A stretch of 64,000 nucleotides of DNA from a bacterium (GTDB taxonomy: Bacteria > Sumerlaeota > Sumerlaeia > SLMS01). Both the position numbers and the translations under genes were made by a program. Positions 8,592 to 17,281 of this stretch are shown in pieces (the first letter of the stretch is position 1; every line of letters begins with the position of its first letter). Under the pieces are notes generated by a model. That model was not told the DNA's origin. It did no database searches and saw nothing but the letters and a program-made list of their open reading frames with translations. Location: the NCBI GenBank assembly GCA_016125005.1, contig WGMQ01000012.1, positions 62,001 through 126,000 of the forward strand. Direction: 5' to 3'.

Positions 8592-9754
8592 CGATTCGTG
8601 TCCTGCACCTGATCGCCGGCCTGGATCCGCGGGACGGAGGGCCTGTGTCGGCGCTCATAGGTCTTGTGAATGCTCAGCGAGCGGCGGGAATGGATCCGGC
8701 AATCCTGACAACCAAGGTCGCCAGCGACGAGGTGGTCCCTACTCCGAATGATATATACGTCTATACGATTCAGCCCAATGCAAAGGGCCGCATGAAGTGG
8801 TCGCCCGGTATCTCGCCCGCTCTGATGCGCCATACGCGTGACTTCGATGTGATTCACACGCATGGAACCTGGGAGTGGATTCACTATCTCGGCATCGGCA
8901 CTGCACAGCGGCTCCGGAAGCCGATCTTCTTTCGCCCCTGTGGGATGCTGGACCCTTGGTCGCTACAGCAGGGATCAGTGGCGAAGCGAGTCTGGCTGAT
9001 GTGCGCGCTCAAGCGTCGATTGCGCCGGGTCACCGCGCTTCACTTGGCGACCGAACGCGAAAGTTCCTTGGTTGCTTCCCTCGGTCTGGGCGCCCCCCGC
9101 GTGGTTGTTCCCAACGGTGTCGAGCTTTCCCCTCGGGTGATGCTCCACGAGGCAGACGGCGGTCCACCGCGCCTTCTTTTCCTTGGGCGACTGCACGAGA
9201 AGAAGGGGGTAGACCTGCTGCTGCAGGCCCATGCCGCATGTTTGCGCGAGGGATTCGCGAGCGAGCTCACAATCGCCGGTGATGCCGAGTCATCGCGCTA
9301 CATGGAAGAGTTGCGTGGTCTGGCGCGCGAGGGGGGAAGCGGCCACCTGGTACGATTCATTGGACATGTCAGCGGCGAGCGAAAGCGTGCCGTGCTCGAA
9401 TCCGCTGATCTGCTCATCCTTCCTAGCTACCAGGAAAACTTCGGCAACGTCGTCGTCGAGGCGGCGGCGGTCGGCACACCAAGCCTCGTTTCCGAGCAGG
9501 TCTATCTGGCCGACGATCTGGTGGCGGCCGGGGCTGGCGGAGTCATTCCATTCAATCGCATATGGCCGAAACATCAGCTGATTGAATCGATCACGACAAC
9601 GATGGCCGCGTGGATTTCCTCACCGGACCTTCGCCGCGAGGCGGCTGTACGGACTCCTGCGTTCGCTGCCCGATTTGACTGGAGCGTTATCGCCCAGCGC
9701 TGGTTGTCGCTGTATAGACAGGCCGTGGACGGTTACGGACTCTCAGGCCACTGA
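8588..9754 (+). CDS. Group 1 (GT4-like) glycosyltransferase
   Basis: Last gene of the operon, 388 residues. It has the acceptor-domain start VLHLIAGLDPRDGGPVSAL, an HTHGTWEW segment often seen in WcaI/WfgS-like transferases, FLGRLHEKKGVDLLL at the domain boundary and LPSYQENFGNVVVEAAAVG as the E-x7-E donor motif. It overlaps the upstream gene by 4 bp. Its 3' end overlaps the convergent gene by 12 bp, so there is no room for a classical terminator. Octamers lie at 8759 (next to an ATATATAC) and 9712, the latter encoding LYRQ. Sugar specificity is unknown. Confidence 0.88.
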   Translation: MTIRVLHLIAGLDPRDGGPVSALIGLVNAQRAAGMDPAILTTKVASDEVVPTPNDIYVYTIQPNAKGRMKWSPGISPALMRHTRDFDVIHTHGTWEWIHYLGIGTAQRLRKPIFFRPCGMLDPWSLQQGSVAKRVWLMCALKRRLRRVTALHLATERESSLVASLGLGAPRVVVPNGVELSPRVMLHEADGGPPRLLFLGRLHEKKGVDLLLQAHAACLREGFASELTIAGDAESSRYMEELRGLAREGGSGHLVRFIGHVSGERKRAVLESADLLILPSYQENFGNVVVEAAAVGTPSLVSEQVYLADDLVAAGAGGVIPFNRIWPKHQLIESITTTMAAWISSPDLRREAAVRTPAFAARFDWSVIAQRWLSLYRQAVDGYGLSGH

Positions 9755-10915
9755 GCCGCTTGTTTCGATGCGGAGCGTTCGAATGGCGAAGAGATATGCC
9801 GGAAGCCAGAGCAACACCATCCAGGTACTATCGGCCAGCAGCAGGATGAAGGCCTCGCCGATTGAACTGGCGGTGGGCTGCCACGCGGACAATGCAACAG
9901 TCGATGCGATGGTGGCCGCCAGATAGGCCTGACGCCAGCGGGCTGTCCGCACAGCCGTCGCTAGCGCCACGCTGGCTCCGCACAGGGCAATCGCCTGAAG
10001 CAGCAACGCACCGGCGCCGGCTCCAACGGTCGCATGTCCACCTGTTGCCGCGGCCACCAGCAACAGCGCAGCACAAAGCCCCTGCTCACGCCGTGATAGG
10101 CGCACCTGTGGCCAGAGCATCACAGCGACCGGCATTAGCATCAGCGCCAGAAAGGAGCCCGCGTATCGCGCGCCGACGAGCGCCCAGAAGTTCTCCGGGG
10201 TGGCGGCATCGGGCAGGATCATCAGCGTCAGATCGCGGTACGGATCGGTGGAGTCGAGAACGGCGTCGATCTGCTCGTAGAACCCGTAGAAGTAAGACAG
10301 CATCACGACGAGGGGCCCCAGCAGCACGGTGACGTTGAGCAGTATATACGCCCCCAGACCCACCGAGGAGGAAGGCGCAACGCGCTGTGGGAGTAACTCG
10401 TCGCGCAGTTGCCAAAGGCCCACGGCGGCGAACGCGACGATGATGCTCGCCAGCGGCGGAACCATCCGGCACAGACACCAACCGACTCCCCATCCCAGCG
10501 CGGCTATCCTCACCGCACCCATCGGACGCCCATCCACCGACGCGACCACGTGGGCCAGAGCCCACGGCCCGAAGAGCAACGCCAGCGGTGCGGCGACGCC
10601 GATCAGGTTCGCCTGATTCTGAAGTCCTCCGCCCACGACAGCCAGAGTGGCTCCGGGGAAGAGCAGGCCGAAGAAGAACACGTAGTGACTGTTGGCAAGA
10701 TGACGCGATGCGGCGTGTTGCAACGCCAGCAGCGCCGCCAGGCCAATGGCCGGAATCGCTGAGAGCAGCATCAATGGCCAAGCAACCGACACCACCGCGA
10801 TCCGGTGTGGCGCTGGCAGGATTACGGAACCGACCCAACAAACGATGAGGGCGGAGACCAGCAGGACTTCCGTCCTACCCAGGCTCCGCCCCGTTGGCGC
10901 TTCGTTCGATTTCAT
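9743..10915 (-). CDS. Polytopic membrane protein of unknown function
   Basis: About 390 residues with some 10 hydrophobic helices and short loops. I do not recognise a family. One loop (about residues 215-245) has the hydrophilic stretch SYFYGFYEQIDAVLDSTDPY. I choose the ATG at 10915, 4 nt after the stop of the L,D-transpeptidase gene. A start 36 bp further upstream would overlap that gene. The close spacing suggests co-transcription with the transpeptidase, and so perhaps an envelope role, but that is inference only. It converges on the polysaccharide operon with a 12-bp overlap and carries GTATATAC at 10342. Confidence 0.7.
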   Translation of the reverse strand: MKSNEAPTGRSLGRTEVLLVSALIVCWVGSVILPAPHRIAVVSVAWPLMLLSAIPAIGLAALLALQHAASRHLANSHYVFFFGLLFPGATLAVVGGGLQNQANLIGVAAPLALLFGPWALAHVVASVDGRPMGAVRIAALGWGVGWCLCRMVPPLASIIVAFAAVGLWQLRDELLPQRVAPSSSVGLGAYILLNVTVLLGPLVVMLSYFYGFYEQIDAVLDSTDPYRDLTLMILPDAATPENFWALVGARYAGSFLALMLMPVAVMLWPQVRLSRREQGLCAALLLVAAATGGHATVGAGAGALLLQAIALCGASVALATAVRTARWRQAYLAATIASTVALSAWQPTASSIGEAFILLLADSTWMVLLWLPAYLFAIRTLRIETSGSVA

Positions 10916-10919
10916 GTGA

Positions 10920-12158
10920 CTACTTCGATGCGAGTTCGCGCGGCGGAGCAAGCGGAGCCGCCGGGATCACTCGATGCTTCACCAGGTCGCGGTCACCCTT
11001 GATCTCAAGTGAAGTGCCGGTCGTGATCAGGTCGAACAGCTCCTCCACCTCCGGCGTGTGCATGCCCACACAACCGTTGCTGGCATAATGACCAATGGTG
11101 TCGGGATGCAGCGTGCCGTGGATGCCGAGAATATCGCCCTCAAAGGCCATCCAGCGCGTGCCCAGTTCGTTGTTCGGATCGTCGGGACCATAGACGTCGC
11201 CGTTGCCGGGGCGCCAGGTCGGCCCCTTCTTCTTGTTCAACACGCGGAAGTTCCCGATCGGTGTGCCATCCTCGTCGCGGCCGGTGCGCACGCGGTAGAT
11301 CTTGAAGAACTCGCCGTGGTTCTTAAGGACCATCGTATTGTAGGTGCGGCTTACGTGCAGCGTGAAATCGATGCTGGGGACGCGCAGCTTCTGCCCGATC
11401 CGGAGGCGGCGCGGGTCGGTGATATTGTTGACGCGCATGAGCAGCTCGTCGGTCAGGCCGTTACGCCGGGCGATCGAGTTGATCGAATCGCCGGAGCGCA
11501 CCTCGTAGGTGGTGTCCCCCACAGCGCTCGCTGCGTTGAAGAGGTTTTCGGTGTTCGCCTTGCCGAGCATATCCGCGACCGCAAACACCTCGGGATCGTC
11601 CAGGCGGGCTGTCTCAAGCAGCGGCGCCAAGCGGCTCTGCGCGGCCTTGAGGTCCCCGGCCTGCAATTCCTGCCGGGCGAGGGCAACCTGCACGCGAATC
11701 GCCTCGGGGCTCCCGGGATTCGCCGTCGCGTAGGCCTCGGCCTCGGTGCGTACCGCCGTGGCGACGGCCCCACCGGAGGCCAGCGCACTGCTCAGGCGGA
11801 TGAGCTCCACCTTCTCGCGCTCCTCGGATTTGGGAAAGTCGCTCAGGAAGCTGGTCGCGGCCTCGGTGGCTGCCGCGTGCTTGCCACTCTTCTGGAGGGC
11901 CTGGACGCGAATCAGGCGGGCCTGCTCACTTTCGCGGCCACCCTGTTTGTTCAACTCGTCGAGGACGGTCACCGCGCGGGCCGGGTCGGACTCCACAAGG
12001 CGTGCGGCCAGTTGCAGACGCTCCTCGGTTTCCGCTGAGTTCTTGGACAGGCCGCTGTGGCGCGTCAGGCCAAATACCGTGGCGCCGCCGACCAGCGAGC
12101 CCAGGAGGAGGACGGCCAAGATTGCCTGCTTCATGGGAAAACGACTTGCGTGTTTCAT
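10920..12158 (-). CDS. LysM-containing L,D-transpeptidase (YkuD family)
   Basis: A 412-residue envelope enzyme predicted to form 3-3 peptidoglycan crosslinks or anchor proteins to murein. Order of parts: an N-terminal signal/anchor helix (about 10-30), a helical TPR-like region (about 40-215), a LysM domain (about 226-270; VRSGDSINSIARRNGL and LRIGQKLRVP) and the YkuD domain. Catalytic residues are visible as His347 (IHGT) and Cys363 (SNGCVGMH). The usual Arg two residues after the Cys (SHGCxR) is Gly here. The ATG at 12158 is preceded by a GAGAGG ribosome site. The membrane protein gene follows after 4 nt. Confidence 0.9.
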   Translation of the reverse strand: MKHASRFPMKQAILAVLLLGSLVGGATVFGLTRHSGLSKNSAETEERLQLAARLVESDPARAVTVLDELNKQGGRESEQARLIRVQALQKSGKHAAATEAATSFLSDFPKSEEREKVELIRLSSALASGGAVATAVRTEAEAYATANPGSPEAIRVQVALARQELQAGDLKAAQSRLAPLLETARLDDPEVFAVADMLGKANTENLFNAASAVGDTTYEVRSGDSINSIARRNGLTDELLMRVNNITDPRRLRIGQKLRVPSIDFTLHVSRTYNTMVLKNHGEFFKIYRVRTGRDEDGTPIGNFRVLNKKKGPTWRPGNGDVYGPDDPNNELGTRWMAFEGDILGIHGTLHPDTIGHYASNGCVGMHTPEVEELFDLITTGTSLEIKGDRDLVKHRVIPAAPLAPPRELASK

Positions 12159-12571
12159 CGAAAGGGGACCTCTCGGGAACGGGGACTGAGGCGGCGAACG
12201 GGAGCGGGAGGGAGTGCCGCCATGCGACCCAAGGCAGGCCCGCGGACCCGAACACTGTCAAATAAAACATCCCGCGAATTCGGGCGGTGGCCCTACCCGG
12301 CAGGACGCCGGTCTCAGTTACTAAAGAAAGTTGACTACATCGGCACGGAGGAGAAGGTGAGTAGGTAGGGTGGCGGTTCTTCTGTAGGTTGTGGTCCATC
12401 CGATCCGTGGAGCCGCTGTCCGGGCGGGCCGCTCTCTTTTCCGTTTGGTTCCGACCGAAGTTGCGTGCCTTAGCATTGTGCTGTTGACTTTTGATCCGTT
12501 CGCTATCAGTGCTTTCCTCTGTTTTTGGAGCGGTGTTGGGTTCCGAAAAATGATCGAGGGGGGATGGCACG
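12159..12571. other. Divergent intergenic region, 413 bp, no gene found
   Basis: This gap separates the L,D-transpeptidase (minus) from the coiled-coil protein (plus). It is AT-richer than its surroundings towards 12480-12550 and must hold both promoters. A TTGACT at 12484 has no well-spaced -10 partner. On the minus strand a TTGACA-like element (complement of bases near 12256-12262) also lacks one. Short frames inside it have atypical composition and no ribosome site, so I call none of them genes. Confidence 0.6.
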
Positions 12572-13075
12572 ATGTCGCTCAGACGAAACGAGTTGATGGC
12601 GAGATTTCTGGAGAACCTTGGCCGGTTGGGGCATGACGTGGCGGAACTCCATGCGGCGTCTCGGAGTTGGGCGCAGGGAACGCGGGCGCAAACAACGCTG
12701 CATCAGGTGGAGAAGGACTTTCGCCTTTTCGAGGCGCGGGCGAAGGCGCTGATCGCGGAGATCGAGCACCTCGACGCCGTCAACCGCCAGTTCACCGGCG
12801 CAACGGTGGACGACAGTCGGGCTTCCCGCTCGGTCCCGGTGCCGCATGCCGTTGCTCCGGTCGCACCGCCTCGGCCAGCGGCGCCTCCTCCCCCGCCCGC
12901 CCCGATTCCCCCGCCGGAGGAGCAGCCAGTCGCAGAGGGCTTCCAGATCGTCGAGGACGCGCCGCCGCACCCGCCGGTTACGCCGAGCAGTGATGGACGT
13001 CGCAAGCTGGCCGAGATGGCCAATGATCTTCCACCGAGCGTCCTGGCGGAATTGAAGAAGGCCGGGCTGGTCTAG
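12572..13075 (+). CDS. Small coiled-coil, proline-rich protein of unknown function
   Basis: A 167-residue protein with three parts. The helical N-terminal half (about 1-75) is rich in charged and Ala/Leu residues and probably a coiled coil. A Pro/Ala linker (about 90-120) contains runs such as APPRPAAPPPPPAPIPPPEE. A short C-terminal helix (about 142-167) ends LAELKKAGLV. There is no signal peptide or membrane segment, so it is probably cytoplasmic. The architecture suits a scaffold or adaptor but no family is recognised. The gene stands alone between the divergent region and the DAHP synthase gene. Confidence 0.65.
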   Translation: MSLRRNELMARFLENLGRLGHDVAELHAASRSWAQGTRAQTTLHQVEKDFRLFEARAKALIAEIEHLDAVNRQFTGATVDDSRASRSVPVPHAVAPVAPPRPAAPPPPPAPIPPPEEQPVAEGFQIVEDAPPHPPVTPSSDGRRKLAEMANDLPPSVLAELKKAGLV

Positions 13076-13253
13076 TCGCGGCTGGTGCAGTGCCGAGGTG
13101 ACGTGCGCGATGGCGGCAAAGATTCCCTGCATTTTCCACTGGCATCCGCAGACGTGTTGCGGCATGGATCAACGCTCATGGTAGGGTGTGGGTATCAGCA
13201 CGCCTCCCGACAGCAACCGATTCCGAGCCGTATTCCCCCCAGAGAAAGTTTAC

Positions 13254-14639
13254 ATGAGTACCGTAGAAGCAGACCCCAATAAAGCCAGCAAATCCGCCTG
13301 GAGCCCCGGTTCCTGGGTCGAGCGGCGTGTCGATCAGGCCATCCCGTACCCGGACCAGGAAGCCGTCTGGAAGGTGGTCGGGCGTCTGGCAAAGCTCCCC
13401 CCGCTGGTCACCAGTTGGGAAGTGGAGAAGCTCCGGGCCCAGTTGGCCCAGGCTGCGGAGGGTCGCCGATTTATCCTTCAGGGGGGCGACTGTGCCGAGA
13501 TGCTCTCCGAGTGCTCCTCCGAGGTCATCACCAACAAGCTGAAGATCCTCCTGCAAATGAGTCTGGTGCTGACCGATGGCCTCAAGAAGCCCATCGTTCG
13601 TATCGGGCGCATTGCCGGTCAGTACGCCAAGCCGCGTTCCAGCCCCATGGAAACGCAGGGCGGAGTCACGCTCCCCTCCTACTATGGAGACCTGATCAAC
13701 GGCTACGACTTCACGCCCGAGTCCCGTACGCCCAATCCCGAGCGTCTGCTCCTCGCCTATCACCACGCAGCGATGACGCTCAATTTCATCCGCGCCCTGG
13801 TGGACGGCGGTTTTGCCGACCTGCATCACCCGGAATACTGGGACCTGAACTTCCTCGACAAGGCAGGTCTTACGCCGGAACTGCGCGCCCACTACATGCG
13901 GCGCGTGGATGCGCTCGCCAACGCGATGGAGGTGATGGAGATCATCGCCGGTCGCCCGATCGATCAGGTGACCTCGGTCGAGTTCTTCGTCTCGCACGAG
14001 GGCCTCAGCCTCCCCTACGAGAGCGCCCTGACCCGCACGGTTCCGCGTCGCAGCGGCTACTACAATCTGGGCTCCCACTTCTCGTGGATCGGCGAGCGCA
14101 CCCGTTCGCTGGACGGCGCGCATGTGGAGTACTTCCGCGGCATCCGCAATCCGGTTGGCATCAAGCTAGGCCCCAAGACCACGGGCGAGGACCTGCGCAA
14201 GCTGGTCGAGCAAATCGACCCGGCGAAGGAACCCGGCCGTCTCGTCCTGATCGGTCGCTTCGGCGCCGGAAAGGTGCGCGAAGTCCTGCCATCCCTCATC
14301 AACGCAGTCCGCGACACGGGCCGCAAGCCCGTCTGGATCTGTGATCCGATGCACGGGAACACGATCTCGACCGCCGGCGGGAAGAAGACTCGCCGCGTTG
14401 ATACGATCCTTGACGAGTTGATCCACCACATCGACGTGCATGAGCAGGAGGGTTCGATCCTCGGCGGCGTGCATTTCGAGCTGACGGCGGAGAATGTGAC
14501 CGAGTGCGTGGGCGGCGCGAGCGGGGTGCGCGAGGACGACCTCGACACCTGCTACCAAACGCTTTGCGATCCTCGCCTCAACTATGAGCAGGCCATGGAA
14601 ATGGCCTTTGCCATCGCCCGACGCATGGAAGCGATCTGA
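13254..14639 (+). CDS. aroG: Class II (plant-type) DAHP synthase
   Basis: Catalyses phosphoenolpyruvate + erythrose 4-phosphate to 3-deoxy-D-arabino-heptulosonate 7-phosphate, the first step of aromatic amino-acid synthesis, in the cytoplasm. At 461 residues it has the length of type II enzymes, as in plants and Mycobacterium, and is unlike type I AroF/G/H of E. coli. Signature segments are LQGGDCAE (metal-binding Cys), YYGDLINGYDFTPESRTPNP, FRGIRNPVGIKLGPKT, WICDPMHGNT, VHFELTAENVTECVGG and YQTLCDPRLNYEQA. The ATG at 13254 follows a GAGAAAG site. An upstream in-frame start would add 22 non-conserved residues. A strong hairpin terminator follows. It is the only aromatic-pathway gene here. Confidence 0.95.
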   Translation: MSTVEADPNKASKSAWSPGSWVERRVDQAIPYPDQEAVWKVVGRLAKLPPLVTSWEVEKLRAQLAQAAEGRRFILQGGDCAEMLSECSSEVITNKLKILLQMSLVLTDGLKKPIVRIGRIAGQYAKPRSSPMETQGGVTLPSYYGDLINGYDFTPESRTPNPERLLLAYHHAAMTLNFIRALVDGGFADLHHPEYWDLNFLDKAGLTPELRAHYMRRVDALANAMEVMEIIAGRPIDQVTSVEFFVSHEGLSLPYESALTRTVPRRSGYYNLGSHFSWIGERTRSLDGAHVEYFRGIRNPVGIKLGPKTTGEDLRKLVEQIDPAKEPGRLVLIGRFGAGKVREVLPSLINAVRDTGRKPVWICDPMHGNTISTAGGKKTRRVDTILDELIHHIDVHEQEGSILGGVHFELTAENVTECVGGASGVREDDLDTCYQTLCDPRLNYEQAMEMAFAIARRMEAI

Positions 14640-14670
14640 CGGCTGGAGCGCTGACCAGAACCGATTCATC

Positions 14671-14709
14671 GGCCGCCGGACGGGATTCCTCCGGCGGCCA
14701 TTTTCTTTC
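14671..14709 (+). terminator. Rho-independent terminator after DAHP synthase
   Basis: A perfect 10-bp GC stem (GGCCGCCGGA at 14671-14680 pairing with TCCGGCGGCC at 14690-14699) with a 9-nt loop is followed directly by ATTTTCTTT. It lies between the DAHP synthase stop and the pdxH start, so it separates the two transcripts. Confidence 0.85.
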
Positions 14710-14723
14710 ACGGGAGACCCACC

Positions 14724-15323
14724 ATGCCGGACATGATTCGAAGCGAAGCCGATCCGTTTGTGCTCTTTGGCGAGTGGTACCGCGAGGCCGACGAGGCCGA
14801 GCCGTCCTATGCGAACTCGATGGCGCTGGCCACGGTGCGCGAGGATGGCTCGCCGGATGTGCGCATCGTGCTGATGAAGGCGTGGGACCATCGTGGCTTT
14901 GTCTTCTACACGAACTTGCAGAGCGCGAAGGGAACACAGCTGGCCCGTAGCGGCGCGGTGGCGGCCAACTTCCATTGGAAGTCGCTCCAACGCCAGGTGC
15001 GGCTTCGCGGTGCGGTGGAACCGGTTTCCGTCGAGGAAGCCGATGCCTACTTCGCATCGCGCCCGCGGGTCAGTCGCCTCGGCGCGTGGGCGTCTCCGCA
15101 GTCCCGCCCGCTCGGCTCGCGCGATGAACTGGTCGGGTACCTGCGCGAAGTGGAGGCACGATTCCCCGGTGAGGATGTGCCTCGCCCACCCCATTGGAGC
15201 GGCCTTCGCATCGTTCCAAACCAGATCGAGTTCTGGTCGGATGGCGAGTTCCGCCTGCATGATCGCCGCCTCTATTCGCGCGGCAAGGATGGTACCTGGG
15301 GGACGGCGATTCTGGCTCCCTGA
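14724..15323 (+). CDS. pdxH: Pyridoxamine 5'-phosphate oxidase
   Basis: FMN-dependent enzyme that oxidises pyridoxine or pyridoxamine 5'-phosphate to pyridoxal 5'-phosphate in the cytoplasm. The 199 residues match the family length of about 200-220. Visible family segments are ANSMALATVREDGSPDVRIVLMK (FMN-binding barrel start), FYTNLQSAKGTQL, ANFHWKSLQRQVRLRG, SRLGAWASPQSRPLGSR and the C-terminal PLP-site block WSGLRIVPNQIEFW ... RLHDRRLY. It starts 15 bp after the terminator, with a GGGAGA ribosome site. It stands alone as a single-gene unit. Confidence 0.95.
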   Translation: MPDMIRSEADPFVLFGEWYREADEAEPSYANSMALATVREDGSPDVRIVLMKAWDHRGFVFYTNLQSAKGTQLARSGAVAANFHWKSLQRQVRLRGAVEPVSVEEADAYFASRPRVSRLGAWASPQSRPLGSRDELVGYLREVEARFPGEDVPRPPHWSGLRIVPNQIEFWSDGEFRLHDRRLYSRGKDGTWGTAILAP

Positions 15324-15510
15324 AGTGGAGAAAAAACAGCTTCAAAGGACGCGATTTCCTTCTTGACGGTGTTCCGCCCCTCGTGGGCTCTAGATCGTAT
15401 TCTGGCTGAAGACTTATCCCGTGCTGACGGGCTCACTATCTCCAGCCATTGCTCCGGTTCCTGTTCCCGTTAGTTCCACTCTTCCCGTTCCCGCTTCAGG
15501 AGGTTTTCAC

Positions 15511-17091
15511 ATGCCCGATTTCGTGCTGGACAATGAACCCGCCGGGTTCGCCCGCATTAAGGTGGTTGGTGTCGGTGGAGGCGGCTGCAATGCCGTCGAT
15601 TCCATGTACGACATCGGCCTTCAGAACGTCGAATTCTACGTCATCAACTCGGATTTGCAGGCGCTCAAGCGCAGCAAGTGCCCCAACCGGATCCAGATCG
15701 GCGCCAAGCTGACGCAGGGACGCGGTTGCGGTGCCTCGCCGCAGCTCGGCGAGAGCTGCATGCGCGATGCCCGCGAGGAGATGGTCGAGACGTTGCAGGG
15801 CGCCGACATCGTCTTCGTGACGGCGGGCCTTGGCGGCGGCACCGGTACCGGTGCGGCGCCGGTCGTGGCCGAGATCGCCCGCGAAATGGGTATCCTCACC
15901 GTTGCGGTCGTCACCAAGCCCTTCAAGTTCGAGGGCCCGCGCCGCCTCAAGAGCGCCATGGGCGGCGTCGAGAAGCTCCGTGACGCCTGCGACACCATGG
16001 TCGTCATCAACAACGAGCGCCTCCTCGACGTGGTCGGCCCCAAGGTCCCCATGAAGGAAGCCTTCAAGATCGCCGACAACGTGCTGGCCCAGGCCGTCAG
16101 CTCCATCGCCGACCTCGTCTCCACCCCCGGCCTCATCAACGTCGACTTCAACGACGTCCGCACGATCATGGGCGGACGCGGCGGAGCCGTCATGGGCGTC
16201 GGCGTCGGCAAGGGCGAGAACCGCGCCTCCGAGGCCGTCAAGAAGGCCACCAGCTCCCCGCTCCTCGACAAGATCGTCATCGACGGTGCCACGGGCATCC
16301 TGATCTGCATCACCGGCGGACCGGAGATGACCCTGATGGAAGTCAACGAGGCGACCCAGGCCGTCGCCGAGGTGGCCGACCCCGATGCGGACATCATCTT
16401 CGGCGCCGTGATCGACGAGTCGCTGACGGACACGCTCCGCGTGACGATCATCGCCACCGGCTTCCCCGACGACATCAACGCTCGCGCGCTGCATCAGGCT
16501 GAGCAGGAAAAGCCCGCCGTGACGCTGCCGCAAGCACTCCAGCGCCACCAGGCCCCCGCTGCTCCGGTCAACGGATTCCGCACCCAGGCCGCCGCCGCTC
16601 CCGCGGTTACGCCTCGTGCGGCGGCCCCGGCCCCCGTTGCTCCAGTCGCGGCTCCCGCTCCGGTGGCGGAAGAGTCCCTCGACGCCAACCCGGTCTTCGC
16701 CGTGGAGACTCCGACGGCGCCTGCACCTGTGGCATCTGCCCCGAGCAGCGACAGCCCCGTGCTTTCCCGTCCCGTCCCGGTCCAGCAGCCCGACTCGCTC
16801 CGCCGCACCCTGGAGCGCATGATGGCCGAGCAGGGACACGCCACTGCTTCTTCCCAGCCCCCGATCCGCGTCGCGAAGAGCAACCCCGCCACGCCGACCA
16901 ATGGCCAAACCAACGGCCACCCGAACGTCCGCCCCGCCGCCCCGCGCGTCGAGGCCAGCAAGCCCCTCCAGGCCGATGAGCCGACCCCCCAGGTCAGCCT
17001 CTTCGATCCCCAGAACGAGGCCGCCGAGGAAGAGAAGGGTGACTTCGACACCCCGGCTTTCCTCCGTCGCCGCCGCTCCATCTTCGAATAA
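15511..17091 (+). CDS. ftsZ: Cell-division GTPase FtsZ
   Basis: Tubulin-like GTPase that polymerises into the division ring. The ATG at 15511 has an excellent AGGAGG site (15499-15504). An upstream in-frame start would add 30 Pro/Val-rich residues absent from FtsZ proteins. In this numbering the tubulin signature GLGGGTGTG is at about 106-114 and the T7 catalytic loop NVDFND at 210-215. After about residue 330 comes a long Pro/Ala-rich linker (about 170 residues) and a short terminal peptide TPAFLRRRRSIFE, resembling the FtsA/ZipA-binding tail (D-x-P-x-F-L-R). The 526-residue length is large because of the linker. No ftsA, ftsQ or mur genes are adjacent. Confidence 0.97.
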   Translation: MPDFVLDNEPAGFARIKVVGVGGGGCNAVDSMYDIGLQNVEFYVINSDLQALKRSKCPNRIQIGAKLTQGRGCGASPQLGESCMRDAREEMVETLQGADIVFVTAGLGGGTGTGAAPVVAEIAREMGILTVAVVTKPFKFEGPRRLKSAMGGVEKLRDACDTMVVINNERLLDVVGPKVPMKEAFKIADNVLAQAVSSIADLVSTPGLINVDFNDVRTIMGGRGGAVMGVGVGKGENRASEAVKKATSSPLLDKIVIDGATGILICITGGPEMTLMEVNEATQAVAEVADPDADIIFGAVIDESLTDTLRVTIIATGFPDDINARALHQAEQEKPAVTLPQALQRHQAPAAPVNGFRTQAAAAPAVTPRAAAPAPVAPVAAPAPVAEESLDANPVFAVETPTAPAPVASAPSSDSPVLSRPVPVQQPDSLRRTLERMMAEQGHATASSQPPIRVAKSNPATPTNGQTNGHPNVRPAAPRVEASKPLQADEPTPQVSLFDPQNEAAEEEKGDFDTPAFLRRRRSIFE

Positions 17092-17118
17092 TCAACCACG
17101 CCTGCATAGGTCACCGTG

Positions 17119-17155
17119 CCGCCTCCTTCCCCGTCTGGAAGGAGGCGGTTCGGTT
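17119..17155 (+). terminator. Rho-independent terminator after ftsZ
   Basis: A perfect 12-bp stem (CCGCCTCCTTCC at 17119-17130 with GGAAGGAGGCGG at 17137-17148), a 6-nt loop, then TTCGGTTTT. It lies 27 bp after the ftsZ stop. Confidence 0.85.
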
Positions 17156-17169
17156 TTCGGGGTGATGCC

Positions 17170-17202
17170 AAGGTACCGCGTGCGTCTCGCACGCGGTACC
17201 TT
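17170..17202. terminator. 15-bp perfect inverted repeat between convergent genes
   Basis: AAGGTACCGCGTGCG (17170-17184) and its exact complement (17188-17202) are separated by 3 nt. The hairpin is very stable, begins AA and ends TT, and lies between ftsZ and the convergent caspase gene. It could act as a bidirectional terminator, although the flanking T tracts are short. Confidence 0.6.
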
Positions 17203-17281
17203 CTCGGCGCGCTTCGCGCGTTTGAGAAGAAAGACAAAGAAGAAGCCGAAAACTCAAAATCTCAAATAGCCAAATAACGCC

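Noticed and set aside
12484-12510. TTGACT as a sigma-70 promoter for the coiled-coil protein gene
   Set aside because: The nearest -10-like hexamer is only 14 nt away, which is too close, and no better partner is visible.
15363-15403. TTGACG box upstream of ftsZ
   Set aside because: No -10-like hexamer at 16-18 nt; the nearest AT-rich hexamers are 22 and 29 nt away.
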